From contig JBBIPZ010000009.1 of the NCBI GenBank assembly GCA_037442505.1, positions 1 through 64,000 of the forward strand: a stretch of DNA of 64,000 nucleotides, in the 5' to 3' direction. The stretch comes from JBBIPZ01 sp037442505 [NCBI: Deltaproteobacteria bacterium]. GTDB taxonomy: Bacteria; CALINM01. The notes beneath the pieces were generated by a model that saw nothing but the letters and a program-made list of their open reading frames with translations, was not told where the DNA came from and ran no database searches. Within the stretch, counting starts at the first letter, position 1. Each line of letters opens with the position of its first letter. Positions 45,666 to 54,711 of the stretch are shown here, piece after piece. Both the position numbers and the translations under genes were made by a program.

Positions 45666-45776
45666 GCGGCAGCCGGGACCTGCGCAACAAATGGTTGCAA
45701 ACCCCGCCAGGTCCGGAAGGAAGCAACGGTAGTGGCCCTCTTTGTGTGCCGCAGTTATCCTGGCTGTCGCTTTTTT
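45666..45776 (+). ncRNA. ffs: Signal recognition particle RNA (4.5S-type)
   Basis: About 105-111 nt. Ends GCGGCAGCC and GGCTGTCGC pair over a long hairpin. The apical domain carries the conserved AGGTCCGGAAGGAAGCA block that binds Ffh, including the GGAA tetraloop. The 3' end runs into TTTTTT, giving a terminator. It sits 24 bp after tRNA-Ser and directly before dnaX, a common bacterial order. Its protein partner ffh is at 60.7 kb. Confidence 0.95.
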
Positions 45777-45800
45777 AAGCCTTTTACAGGTCAAAATTAA

Positions 45801-47444
45801 ATGAAGTATCAAGTTTTATCAAGAAGATACAGACCCAGGACGTTTGATGAAATCATTGGCCAGCAATCAATCGTAAAGCTACTAAAAAACTCACTTTCAT
45901 CAAAAAAGATTCCGCATGCGTTTTTATTCACAGGGATAAGAGGTACAGGTAAAACTACTACTGCAAGGATACTTGCAAGGGCACTAAACTGTGAAAAAGG
46001 TATAGTAACCGATCCTTGTAACGAATGTTCCACATGTGTTCAGCTACTTGAAGGCAGAAACATGGATGTTTTTGAGATAGACGGTGCCTCTAACACTTCA
46101 GTAAATGATGTAAGAATGTTAAAAGAGAATACACGATTTTTACCATCTCAGTCACGATACAAAATTTATATTATTGACGAAGTTCACATGCTTTCTACGG
46201 AGGCTTTTAATGCGTTGTTAAAGACGTTAGAAGAACCTCCAGATTATGTAGTTTTTGTACTGGCTACGACAGAACCGCAAAAAATACCCGAAACCGTTCT
46301 TTCTCGTTGCATAAGACTTAATTTTAGAAGGGTGGAGCCAAACGAGATTGTTAATTATCTAAAAAAGGTGTTAAAAGATGAAGGCATAAGTTATGAAGAA
46401 AATGCCCTTTTTATTGTAGCCAGACGTTCCGAAGGAAGTGTTCGTGATGCGTTAAGTTTTTTAGAGTTAGTTTTAGCTTATGGCGATGGTGTCCTCAGGG
46501 AGGAAGATGTAAATAATGCCTTAGGACTTCTTTCAAGGAATAAAATTTTTGAAATGCTCAGGCTTTTTAGTATTAAAGATGCTCAAAACATTTTAAAGTT
46601 TTTAAATAATTTAAGAAACGAAGGAACAGACCTCTTTAATTTTTTGGATAATATAATTTTTTACATAAGGCATCTTGTATCGTATTCATTTGACATTCCT
46701 TTTGATGTGAGAGAGTTTTCGGTGGATGAAATTAATGAGCTTAAAGAGATTTATGAGAACCTTTCAAAAGAGGAACTTATTGTTTATTATCACGGTTTAA
46801 GGCAGATATTAGAGCAAATGCGTTTTTCTCCTTATCCTCATTACGATCTTGAAGTGGGAATAATGAAACTTATTGTTTTAAAAGATTTTCTCGAAACTTC
46901 ACCAACTTTTCCATCAAAGATAGAAGGAAAACCTGTATCTGTAAACACTTCCAATACGCCTTTAACTATTCAAAAAAAACAAGTTGAACAGGAAAACATT
47001 AAAGATACCAATCCCGAGGGACCAAAAGATCTCAAAAAATTCATCGTGCATCTTAGAGTTGTAAAGCCATTTGTGGCATCTCATTTGGAGAGTGCAACAT
47101 GCGTCTTTAAAGATGATGTTTTTGAGGTAAGTTATCGACAGTCACAGCTGGTTTTATATGAACATCTAATTAGCGAAGAAGAGTATAAGTCGTTACAAAA
47201 TATTTTAAACAATTTTTTTGGAAGAGACATAAAGTTAAAAGTAAATTTGGTGTCTGATAAAGAAGATGATAGCACTAAAAAGTTATCTGGCAAAGAGACT
47301 GTGTTAAACAATCAAGCTATCAATCTTTTGCTTAGCGAGTTTGAAGGTTCTAAGATTGTAGCAATAAAAGAAAGAGAAACGGTAAATAACGATTTTAAAG
47401 TTAACGAAGAAATAGAAGACAATGGAGGAGATTTAGATGAGTAA
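45801..47444 (+). CDS. dnaX: DNA polymerase III subunit gamma/tau
   Basis: Clamp-loader ATPase and organiser of the replisome. The 547-residue protein has the P-loop GIRGTGKTT, the zinc ligands CNECSTC, the IIDEVHMLS Walker B and SRC sensor region in the first 240 residues, followed by the collar domain and a divergent C-terminal part that would bind the polymerase. At codons 391-394 there is a run of eight A (46972-46979); a -1 slip there meets TGA within three codons, which would give a gamma-like short form of about 395 residues. No ribosome site precedes the ATG. Followed by ybaB and recR. Confidence 0.95.
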   Translation: MKYQVLSRRYRPRTFDEIIGQQSIVKLLKNSLSSKKIPHAFLFTGIRGTGKTTTARILARALNCEKGIVTDPCNECSTCVQLLEGRNMDVFEIDGASNTSVNDVRMLKENTRFLPSQSRYKIYIIDEVHMLSTEAFNALLKTLEEPPDYVVFVLATTEPQKIPETVLSRCIRLNFRRVEPNEIVNYLKKVLKDEGISYEENALFIVARRSEGSVRDALSFLELVLAYGDGVLREEDVNNALGLLSRNKIFEMLRLFSIKDAQNILKFLNNLRNEGTDLFNFLDNIIFYIRHLVSYSFDIPFDVREFSVDEINELKEIYENLSKEELIVYYHGLRQILEQMRFSPYPHYDLEVGIMKLIVLKDFLETSPTFPSKIEGKPVSVNTSNTPLTIQKKQVEQENIKDTNPEGPKDLKKFIVHLRVVKPFVASHLESATCVFKDDVFEVSYRQSQLVLYEHLISEEEYKSLQNILNNFFGRDIKLKVNLVSDKEDDSTKKLSGKETVLNNQAINLLLSEFEGSKIVAIKERETVNNDFKVNEEIEDNGGDLDE

Positions 47445-47757
47445 AAATTTAGGCAATTTGCTAAAACAGGCACAGATGCTGCAGAACAAGATGGTTAAGT
47501 TTCAGGAAGAGCTTGATGCCAAAGAATTTGAAGGTTTTGCTGGTGGTGGCATGGTAAAAGCAGTCGTTAACGGAAAGCTTATGTTACTGTCGCTCAAAAT
47601 CGAAAAAGAGGCGGTTTCACAGGAAGACACAGAAATGTTAGAGGATATGATTTTAGCTGCAATTAAATCGGCGCAGGAAAAAGCAGCAGAGACTATCAAA
47701 ACAGAGATGTCAAAATTGACAGGTGGTATGGGACTAAATATACCCGGTTTATTTTAA
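47437..47757 (+). CDS. YbaB/EbfC nucleoid-associated protein
   Basis: A 106-residue DNA-binding dimer of the YbaB family, tweezer-shaped, that coats or bends DNA. It has the N-terminal helix NLGNLLKQAQMLQNKMVKFQ and the beta-core motif FEGFAGGGMVKAVVNGK characteristic of the family. A GGAGG site is within the last dnaX codons, with which it overlaps by 8 bases. The conserved trio dnaX-ybaB-recR is found across bacteria. Confidence 0.95.
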   Translation: MSKNLGNLLKQAQMLQNKMVKFQEELDAKEFEGFAGGGMVKAVVNGKLMLLSLKIEKEAVSQEDTEMLEDMILAAIKSAQEKAAETIKTEMSKLTGGMGLNIPGLF

Positions 47758-48360
47758 ATGCACAACCTTCCACAATCCATCTCAAACATTGTTAAAGAGT
47801 TGATGAAATTTCCAGGTATAGGCGAAAAGTCTGCACTGAGGATGGTGTTGTTTTTGTTACGTGGTGATAAAGAGATGTTTAAATCCTTGGGTGATGCTTT
47901 TTATATGGCTTACGAGAATATTAAAATTTGCAAAAGATGTTTTAATATTGCGGAAGATGAACTGTGTGAGATATGCAAAGATGTTAAACGTGATGATAGT
48001 TTGCTTTGTGTTGTTGAAGATATCGGAGACCTGATAGCTATAGAAAAGAGTGGAAATTATAAAGGACGATATCATGTTTTAGGTGGGCTGGTTTCACCGA
48101 TGGAAAATAGAAAATTTGAAGATTTGACAATAAACCAGTTGAAAAATACTGTTTTATCTTGTAAAATATCTGAAATAATCCTTGCGTTAAATCCCACAGT
48201 TGAAGGTGAGGCTACAGGGCTTTACATAAAAGAATTTCTCAGGGATACAGGTGTTAAAATAACAAGGATAGCTTACGGTATTCCTATGGGTAGTGACATA
48301 GAGTATTTAGATGAATTTACTATGGCAATCGCAATGAAAGGGAGGCAAGAAATTGATTAA
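47758..48360 (+). CDS. recR: Recombination protein RecR
   Basis: Ring-forming protein that with RecO/RecF loads RecA at gaps. The 200-residue product has the helix-hairpin-helix FPGIGEKSALRM, the zinc finger CKRC...CEIC (about residues 58-75) and the Toprim domain with VVEDIGDLIAIEKSG and LNPTVEGEATGLY. It begins at the base after the ybaB stop, so translation is coupled. All expected motifs are intact. Confidence 0.97.
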   Translation: MHNLPQSISNIVKELMKFPGIGEKSALRMVLFLLRGDKEMFKSLGDAFYMAYENIKICKRCFNIAEDELCEICKDVKRDDSLLCVVEDIGDLIAIEKSGNYKGRYHVLGGLVSPMENRKFEDLTINQLKNTVLSCKISEIILALNPTVEGEATGLYIKEFLRDTGVKITRIAYGIPMGSDIEYLDEFTMAIAMKGRQEID

Positions 48361-48381
48361 TAATAAAGTTAGGAGGAGTAG

Positions 48382-48954
48382 ATGCAAAATTTAGAAATCA
48401 GATGGCATGGTAGAGGTGGACAGGGTACTGTTACGGCTGCTAAGACCTTGGGGGAAGCTATGATTGAAACACCTTTATATTTTCAAGCCTTTCCTGAATA
48501 TGGACCAGAAAGGATGGGCGCACCAATCAAGGCATATAATATTATCAGCGAGGAAAAAATTTATAAGCACTGTCCGGTAATCTATCCTAACGTAGTTGTT
48601 ATTGTTGATTCAAGTTTAATTTATTCTGAAAGCTTTTTGGAAGGCACAGACGAAAACGCTAAGATAATTTTCAATACCGAAAAATCGCCATCACAGATAA
48701 GGCAAGAGCTTGGTATCGTTGGGAGAAGTTTATATAGTGTTGATGCTAATAACATTTCTTTAGAATGTTTAGGCAGAGTGATTCCTAATACCCCTATGCT
48801 TGGTGCTCTTTTAAAAGTGACTGGTGTATTAGAACTCGAAAAGTTTCTTGAGCGAGTAAAACACACTTTTCAACATAAAAAGTTTCCTGAGAAGGTTATA
48901 TTAGGTAATATACAGTCAATAAAGAGAGCATACGAGGAGGTAAAAGGAGAATGA
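48382..48954 (+). CDS. porC: Pyruvate-type ferredoxin oxidoreductase, gamma subunit
   Basis: The 190-residue gamma subunit of a four-subunit 2-oxoacid:ferredoxin oxidoreductase. GRGGQGTVTAAKTLGEA (residues 10-26) is its nucleotide-like loop, and QAFPEYGPERMGAPIKAY is the family core. It is the first of porC-porD-porA-porB, the order typical of thermophilic and other anaerobic bacteria. AGGAGG precedes ATG 48382. Substrate (pyruvate versus branched-chain 2-oxoacids) is not provable from this subunit; pyruvate is most likely. Confidence 0.94.
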   Translation: MQNLEIRWHGRGGQGTVTAAKTLGEAMIETPLYFQAFPEYGPERMGAPIKAYNIISEEKIYKHCPVIYPNVVVIVDSSLIYSESFLEGTDENAKIIFNTEKSPSQIRQELGIVGRSLYSVDANNISLECLGRVIPNTPMLGALLKVTGVLELEKFLERVKHTFQHKKFPEKVILGNIQSIKRAYEEVKGE

Positions 48955-49238
48955 GTTTAAAAAGCTGGAGAGAAATAGCTCCTGGAGGCATCATTGATGC
49001 TCCTGGTAGTTCTGAAGAATATCATACAGGTACATGGAGAAGTTTTAGACCAGTCTGGAATGCTGAAAAGTGTATTCAATGTTATCGTTGTTTTAGCTTT
49101 TGCCCTGACAATTCAATAATCATCAAGGACGGTAAAGTTGCGGGAATAAACTATGAATACTGTAAGGGATGTGGAATATGTGCGCATGAGTGTCCCAAAA
49201 AGGCGAACGCTATAACTATGGAACCAGAGAGAAAGTAA
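48951..49238 (+). CDS. porD: Pyruvate-type ferredoxin oxidoreductase, delta subunit
   Basis: A 95-residue ferredoxin-like subunit that takes electrons out of the enzyme. It carries two [4Fe-4S] motifs, CIQCYRCFSFCP and CKGCGICAHECP. The N-terminal GGIIDAPGSSEEYHTGTWR is typical of PorD. It overlaps porC by 4 bases and is followed by porA after a GGAGG site. The neighbouring alpha and beta subunits confirm the assignment. Confidence 0.95.
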   Translation: MSLKSWREIAPGGIIDAPGSSEEYHTGTWRSFRPVWNAEKCIQCYRCFSFCPDNSIIIKDGKVAGINYEYCKGCGICAHECPKKANAITMEPERK

Positions 49239-49248
49239 GGAGGATATT

Positions 49249-50412
49249 GTGCAAAAGTTTGACGCATTTACAGGTAATTTGGCAACAGCAACAGCGTTGA
49301 AACAGATAAATCCAGATGTGTGTGCTGCTTATCCCATAACACCTTCTACAGAGGTTGTTATGCTTTATTCTGATTTTGTTGCTAATGGTGAAGTAGATAC
49401 AGAGATGGTGACTGTAGAAAGTGAGCATTCTGCTATGAGTGCGTGTATTGGTGCCTCGCTGGCAGGAGGCAGGGTAGTAACAGCAACTTCTTCTGCTGGT
49501 TTAGCATATATGTGGGAGATGCTTTCTGTTGCTTCTGGACTCAGGGCAACCATTGTTCTTTCCTGTGTTAACAGAGCTCTATCTGCGCCTTTAAACATAC
49601 ATTGTGATCATTCTGATGCTATGGGGGCAAAAGATACCGGATGGGTTCAGATCTTTTCTGAAAACGCGCAGGAAGCGTATGACAACATGATTCAGGCTTT
49701 TAGGATTGCTGAACATGAAGACGTTAGATTGCCTGTCATGGTTTGTACCGATGGTTTTATCATCAGCCATTCATTTGAAAAGATGCAGTATATAGACGAT
49801 GCTGAAGTAAAAGCTTTTGTTGGAGAATATAGAACAAACCGCTCACTTCTTGACTTTTCTAAGCCAGAAGCTTATGGTGCCATGGTTTTGCCAAACTACT
49901 ATATGGAGTTTAAAAGACAGCAAAGAGAAGCTATGGAAAATGCTAAAAAAGTTATACTTGAAGTAGGAAAAGAGTTTGGTGAAAAGTTTGGAAGAACTTA
50001 TGGCTTCTTTGAAGAATACATGCTCGAAGATGCAGAAATAGTTTTTGTAGTAATGAGTTCGGCTGCTGGAACTGTAAAGCATGTAGTTAACGAATTAAGA
50101 AAAAAAGGCAATAAAGTTGGTATTTTAAAACCTCGTGTTTTTAGACCTTTCCCTGCTGATGAAATGGCTGATGCACTGAAAAATGCAAAGGTGGTTTGTG
50201 TGCTTGATAGGGCAGAGACATTTGGTGGAGAAGGTGGACCTTTATTTATAGAAGTTAAAAGTGCATTGAAAGATATTAAAAATCAGAAGGTTGTTAACAG
50301 GATTTTTGGTTTGGGGCAGAGAGATTTTCTGCCTCAGAATGTGTTTGAGATTTATGATGAGTTAAAATCAAATGATGTTATGAGTTTTAGATATGTTAAT
50401 GTTAGAGAGTAG
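49249..50412 (+). CDS. porA: Pyruvate-type ferredoxin oxidoreductase, alpha subunit
   Basis: The 387-residue alpha subunit forming part of the thiamine diphosphate site and the coenzyme A domain. Visible family stretches are GNLATATALKQINPDVCAAYPITPSTE (split here as CAAYPITPSTE), ESEHSAMSACIGAS, TATSSAGLAYMWE and GVLKPRVFRPFP-like KPRVFRPFPADEM. GTG start with AAGGAGG upstream. Works with PorB to split pyruvate to acetyl-CoA, CO2 and reduced ferredoxin, or in the reverse direction for carbon fixation. Confidence 0.95.
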   Translation: MQKFDAFTGNLATATALKQINPDVCAAYPITPSTEVVMLYSDFVANGEVDTEMVTVESEHSAMSACIGASLAGGRVVTATSSAGLAYMWEMLSVASGLRATIVLSCVNRALSAPLNIHCDHSDAMGAKDTGWVQIFSENAQEAYDNMIQAFRIAEHEDVRLPVMVCTDGFIISHSFEKMQYIDDAEVKAFVGEYRTNRSLLDFSKPEAYGAMVLPNYYMEFKRQQREAMENAKKVILEVGKEFGEKFGRTYGFFEEYMLEDAEIVFVVMSSAAGTVKHVVNELRKKGNKVGILKPRVFRPFPADEMADALKNAKVVCVLDRAETFGGEGGPLFIEVKSALKDIKNQKVVNRIFGLGQRDFLPQNVFEIYDELKSNDVMSFRYVNVRE

Positions 50413-50427
50413 ACAAGGAGAGTAAAG

Positions 50428-51387
50428 ATGGCTGATACATTTACGGTAAACTTTAAAGAACTGGCAAAAAGATACGAACAAGAGCCTGAAAAGCTTGCAA
50501 GAGGACATAGATTGTGTGCGGGATGTGGAGCTCCAATAGCTATTAGACATATGTTTATGGCTGCGTATCCTTATGATGTTGTTATATCCAATGCCACAGG
50601 TTGTCTGGAGGTCTCTTCTACAATTTATCCTTTTAATGCATGGCGTGTTCCATATATTCACTCTGCCTTTGAAAATGCTGCTGCTACAATCTCAGGTGTA
50701 GAGGCGATGTATAAAGCCCTAAAGAAGAAAGGCAAAATAGATAAAAATATTAAATTTATTGCGATAGGTGGGGATGGAGGCACATACGACATCGGTTTTC
50801 AGGCACTCTCAGGGGCAATGGAGAGACGTCACAACATACTTTACATCTGCTACAATAATGAAGCTTATATGAACACAGGTATCCAGAGAAGTTCTGCTAC
50901 GCCTTTTGGTGCTTCCACAACAACTGCACCATCAGGAAAAAAATCTTTTGGTAAGCTGCAGCCTAAGAAAGATTTGACTGCTATCATAGCTGAACATAGA
51001 CCTGCTTTTGCTGCACAGGCATCGATAAGTAATCCGAGAGACTTTATGACGAAGGTAAGAACTGCACTGGAGAAAGAGGGCCCAAGTTTTATTAATGTGC
51101 TTGCACCATGTCCAAGAGGATGGCAATATCCGTCAGAGTTATGTATAGAGATTGCTCAGCTGGCTGTAGATACCTGTGTTTGGCCACTTTATGAGGTAGA
51201 TGAAGATTACCGCTGGAAGATAAATTATATACCCAAAGAAAAATTAAGTGTAAGGAGCTGGTTAGAAAAACAGGGACGTTTTAAACATCTTTTCTCCCCA
51301 AAGTATGAAGGCGTTATTGAAGAGATACAGAAATATGTTGACAGAGAATGGGATATACTGTTAAGAAAGGCAGAAGTTTTTAAATAA
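50428..51387 (+). CDS. porB: Pyruvate-type ferredoxin oxidoreductase, beta subunit
   Basis: The 319-residue subunit holding thiamine diphosphate and a [4Fe-4S] cluster. CAGCGAP near the N-terminus gives cluster ligands, GGDGGTYDIGFQAL with the later YNNEAYMNTGIQRS is the ThDP/Mg motif, and TTTAPSGKKS is the typical substrate-side stretch. A further cysteine in LAPCPRGWQYP completes the cluster set. CAAGGAGAG lies before ATG 50428. Last gene of the por operon, followed by the mgl promoter. Confidence 0.95.
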   Translation: MADTFTVNFKELAKRYEQEPEKLARGHRLCAGCGAPIAIRHMFMAAYPYDVVISNATGCLEVSSTIYPFNAWRVPYIHSAFENAAATISGVEAMYKALKKKGKIDKNIKFIAIGGDGGTYDIGFQALSGAMERRHNILYICYNNEAYMNTGIQRSSATPFGASTTTAPSGKKSFGKLQPKKDLTAIIAEHRPAFAAQASISNPRDFMTKVRTALEKEGPSFINVLAPCPRGWQYPSELCIEIAQLAVDTCVWPLYEVDEDYRWKINYIPKEKLSVRSWLEKQGRFKHLFSPKYEGVIEEIQKYVDREWDILLRKAEVFK

Positions 51388-51393
51388 AACGGC

Positions 51394-51422
51394 TTGCATT
51401 AAATTATTTACTTTGTTATATT
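51394..51422 (+). promoter_or_regulatory. Promoter of mglB-mglA
   Basis: TTGCAT (51394-51399), 17-base spacer, TATATT (51417-51422), with GGGAG and ATG 51445 downstream. Confidence 0.55.
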
Positions 51423-51444
51423 TGTTTTGAAATGAGGGAGTTAA

Positions 51445-51930
51445 ATGGCGTTTCCACAGCTTGTGATGTATGAAGAAGAGGCAAGATTAATAGGCAGTTT
51501 GCTTGATAAGTTAGTTAATGAATCTAACGCAAAGGCGGTGTTTCTTGTTGATAAAGATGGACAATTAATCTCACAGGCTGGAGATACTCAAAATTTTGAT
51601 AGCACTTCACTTGCTTCCCTTACTGCTGGTAATATCGCCGCTACAGGTGGACTAGCAAAGCTGATTGGAGAAAAAGAGTTTTCCATTATATTCCACGAAG
51701 GCGAAAGGGACAATATACATATTTCTATTGTTGGGCAAAGGGTTATACTTGTAGTTATATTTGACAATAGGTCGTCCTTAGGTTTAGTAAGATTAAGAGT
51801 TAGAAAGGTTTCAGAAGAACTTGCAGCTGTCTTCGAAAAACTGAGAGAAAAGGCTGATAAGCTCGAAAGATCTGGCTCGCCTTTTGCCGAAATTACAGAT
51901 GAGGATATTGATAAGCTCTTTAACATATAA
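51445..51930 (+). CDS. mglB: MglB-type Roadblock/LC7 GTPase-activating protein
   Basis: A 161-residue Roadblock/LC7-domain protein. In Myxococcus and Thermus, MglB stimulates GTP hydrolysis by MglA and sets cell polarity. The fold is seen in [33 protein letters not shown] and [18 protein letters not shown]. The C-terminal tail is a charged helix ending [10 protein letters not shown], as in known MglB proteins that contact MglA. It is 29 bp ahead of mglA and has its own promoter. Confidence 0.92.
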   Translation: MAFPQLVMYEEEARLIGSLLDKLVNESNAKAVFLVDKDGQLISQAGDTQNFDSTSLASLTAGNIAATGGLAKLIGEKEFSIIFHEGERDNIHISIVGQRVILVVIFDNRSSLGLVRLRVRKVSEELAAVFEKLREKADKLERSGSPFAEITDEDIDKLFNI

Positions 51931-51959
51931 AACGTTCTTTCGGGAGTTGGCTAAAACAG

Positions 51960-52550
51960 ATGTCATTTATTAATTATTCTGCACGTGAGATTAACTGTAA
52001 GATAGTTTACTATGGATGTGGGTTATGTGGTAAGACTACAAATCTACAGTTCATATATGAAAAAACAAGTACTGAGTCAAAGGGCAAGATGATATCTCTT
52101 GCTACAGAGACTGAAAGAACGTTGTTTTTTGATTTTTTGCCACTTTCGCTGGGAGAAATTAAAGGTTTTAAGACAAGATTTCATTTATACACTGTACCGG
52201 GTCAGATATTTTATGATGCTAGCAGAAAGCTTATTTTAAAAGGTGTTGATGGTATTGTGTTTGTCGGAGATTCACAGGCTGAAAGAATGGATGCCAACAT
52301 AGAAAGCTTCGAAAACATGAAAGAAAACCTACAAGAACATGGCTATGATATAGATAACATTCCTTATGTAGTTCAGTATAACAAAAGAGATTTACCCTCT
52401 GCTGTTCCAGTAGAAGAGCTTAGAAAGGTGTTAAATCCTTCAAATGTCCCTGACTTCGAAGCAGTCGCCACTAAGGGGATAGGAGTTTTTGAGACACTTA
52501 AGGCTGTTATAAAGCTTGTTTTGATTGAGCTTAAAAAAGGTGCCCGCTAA
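51960..52550 (+). CDS. mglA: MglA-type small Ras-like GTPase
   Basis: A 196-residue prokaryotic GTPase controlling polarity, motility or envelope positioning. It has the P-loop [10 protein letters not shown], the switch [16 protein letters not shown] with the MglA-specific TVPGQ in place of DTAGQ, and the NKRD-type guanine motif QYNKRDLP. The N-terminus [18 protein letters not shown] is characteristic of MglA. No good ribosome site is visible immediately before the ATG; GGGAG is 13 bases away. The envelope locus at 52.7-59.5 kb follows, and may be its functional partner (inference). Confidence 0.95.
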   Translation: MSFINYSAREINCKIVYYGCGLCGKTTNLQFIYEKTSTESKGKMISLATETERTLFFDFLPLSLGEIKGFKTRFHLYTVPGQIFYDASRKLILKGVDGIVFVGDSQAERMDANIESFENMKENLQEHGYDIDNIPYVVQYNKRDLPSAVPVEELRKVLNPSNVPDFEAVATKGIGVFETLKAVIKLVLIELKKGAR

Positions 52551-52606
52551 TCTCCAAAAAGTGAGTTTTTTTAAATATTCTCTTCTATAAAACATTGTTT
52601 TCATTC

Positions 52607-52635
52607 TTGACCTTGCTTTTTTCTAATGGTAATCT
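52607..52635 (+). promoter_or_regulatory. Possible promoter of the CsgG-like/transglutaminase locus
   Basis: TTGACC (52607-52612), 17-base spacer, TAATCT (52630-52635). The -35 is good and the -10 poor. It would separate the locus from mglBA. Confidence 0.35.
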
Positions 52636-52663
52636 TAATAAAAGAAAACTTGAGGAGGTTTGT

Positions 52664-54691
52664 GTGAAAAAGGTCTATTTATCATTGCTATCATTTTTAA
52701 TACTTACTATTATTTTTTCTTGTGCTCCTGATCCTTACAAGCAGAGTTTTGAGAGGGCTAAGTTGCTAATGGCTCAAAACAATGTACAGGATGCCTATAA
52801 TATTTCAAAAGAGTTATGCAATAAGATGCCAGCGGAGAAGGAGTATTGTGACCTTTATAACGATACGCGAAAAACATTATACAATATTGAAGTTAAACAA
52901 ATTGGTGCCAGAATAGCGTCTCTCAAGGCAGAAAAGCCCCTTATTCCAATACAGACGATTAGCGAATTATACAAAGATTTAAAACGTATTGAAGAATACG
53001 CTCTTAAAACTCAAGAGCTTGATAATATAAATAGACAGATAGAAAATGAAAAAATACTAACTGAAACAAAAAAAAGAGAGACATTGGAGAAAGCAAAATC
53101 ACTTTTCAACAATCAGGAGTATGTTGAAGCGATAGATACCCTGAATGGTATTTTGTATCTTGATGAAGCAAATATATCGGAAGTTATAAATGACTACAAA
53201 GATAAGGCATTATCAATACTATATCCAAAGATAAACGAAAGCATTGCTAAAGACGATTGGGCAACCGCACACAGCTTGTTAAAGGTTGCAAACGATGTAA
53301 ATCCTGAGTACAAAAATGTAAAAACTCTTTTAAAAGATGCTCAGGAGAGAGATAGCGGAGAATATAATTTGAAAAAAGGTGATGAGGCGAGAAAGACTAG
53401 AAAGTATGAGACCGCTCTCAATTTTTACAAAAAGGCAATTAACTATCCTGATACGAAGGATAGAGCAGAACAGCTTTATTACAATACCAAAATAGAACTT
53501 TGTGATTTTTACTTTTTGACAGCCATTGAGTTAATGGAGCAAGACCTTAACAAACAAGCGTTTGATAACTTTAAGAAGGCGTTTGATGTTATAGAAACGC
53601 TACCGTTAGAAAAGAAAAGAATAGTGAGAATTCCTAGAAAAGAGTTACAGAAGTTTTATGATACATTATATCTTAAGGCTAAAAAGGCAGAAGATGGTGA
53701 TAATTTAGGCTTAGCTTATCAGTTTTATAAGTTGATTTCACTTTTAGCGCCTTCTTATCCCGACATTAAAGAAAATTTAAGAAAGACTGAAGAAAAGATA
53801 GTGAACAGGGCATTAAAAAGTATGGCTGTTATTCCCTTTAAAAGTCCAAAATCAGCACCTGAGGCTGGGAATATGTTTACATCTGCAATAATGTTGACAC
53901 TTTATAATGAGTTGAAACAGGATATGAAAATAATAGAAAGAGAGTCGATGGACGTGTTGTTGAGAGAATATGAATTAACGATGGCCGGCAAGTCTGCTGA
54001 TAAACCAAAAGATAGCTCTTCTTTTCAGATAAGTAGTGCAGACTATTTACTATTAGGTGATGTTCTTGACTATCGTGTTGATTCATCAGTGCAGGAAGGA
54101 AACAAAGTTGTTAGGATAAAGACGCGAGTGGAATTTATTCCCAATCCAGATTACGAAGAATGGGTTAAAAATGCAAAAAAACTGCAGGAATCAGGACAGA
54201 TTATACCACCATCACCACCAAAACTGATTGAAAAACCTTTTTACGAAGATATCAAATACAAAGTAACGTTTTATAAAAAGGTAGGTATAATTAGTATTAG
54301 CTATAGAATAGTTGATTCTGCAAGAGGGAAGATTATACATACTGGCATTGCAGATATTAAAAAGGATGCAAATGATGAGTCCAGTGAAGGGGTAGAGATA
54401 GGCGATTTTAAGATTCCTTTCAAAATGGCTCAGTTGCCTACAGATACAGAATTACTAAAAAAGGCTCAAGAAGAGGCTGTAGCAAAGATCGCTGATGATG
54501 TAAAAAAGCTGTTCAAAGATCCGGAAGATAAGTATTTGAAGCAAGGAGAACAGTTAGAAAAAGATGGCAACATAAAGGAAGCGATCGAAAGATATACAGA
54601 TGCGATGATTCTTTTGAGAAAGAAAAATAAAGATGTGTCTTCATTAGAACAGAAGATAAGTAAATATATTGACGCACTTTCAAACATTTAA
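52664..54691 (+). CDS. TPR lipoprotein with CsgG-like domain
   Basis: A 675-residue lipoprotein: signal peptide ending IIFSC (Cys20), TPR-like helical repeats over about residues 30-380, a CsgG/FlgO-like domain from about 385 (MAVIPFKSPKSAPEAGNMF, KIIERESMDVLLREYEL, YLLLGDVLDY), and one more TPR near the C-terminus. CsgG-like domains occur in envelope secretion channels and in stress lipoproteins. A pore is not shown here. GTG 52664 is chosen because GAGGAGG stands 6 bases ahead; an earlier in-frame ATG at 52595 lacks a signal peptide. First of three genes in this locus. Confidence 0.8.
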   Translation: MKKVYLSLLSFLILTIIFSCAPDPYKQSFERAKLLMAQNNVQDAYNISKELCNKMPAEKEYCDLYNDTRKTLYNIEVKQIGARIASLKAEKPLIPIQTISELYKDLKRIEEYALKTQELDNINRQIENEKILTETKKRETLEKAKSLFNNQEYVEAIDTLNGILYLDEANISEVINDYKDKALSILYPKINESIAKDDWATAHSLLKVANDVNPEYKNVKTLLKDAQERDSGEYNLKKGDEARKTRKYETALNFYKKAINYPDTKDRAEQLYYNTKIELCDFYFLTAIELMEQDLNKQAFDNFKKAFDVIETLPLEKKRIVRIPRKELQKFYDTLYLKAKKAEDGDNLGLAYQFYKLISLLAPSYPDIKENLRKTEEKIVNRALKSMAVIPFKSPKSAPEAGNMFTSAIMLTLYNELKQDMKIIERESMDVLLREYELTMAGKSADKPKDSSSFQISSADYLLLGDVLDYRVDSSVQEGNKVVRIKTRVEFIPNPDYEEWVKNAKKLQESGQIIPPSPPKLIEKPFYEDIKYKVTFYKKVGIISISYRIVDSARGKIIHTGIADIKKDANDESSEGVEIGDFKIPFKMAQLPTDTELLKKAQEEAVAKIADDVKKLFKDPEDKYLKQGEQLEKDGNIKEAIERYTDAMILLRKKNKDVSSLEQKISKYIDALSNI

Positions 54692-54711
54692 TGTTTTTTA
54701 GGAGTTGAACT

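Noticed and set aside
52595-52663. Longer N-terminus for the CsgG-like lipoprotein
   Set aside because: It would bury the signal peptide and lacks a ribosome site; GTG 52664 with GAGGAGG is better.
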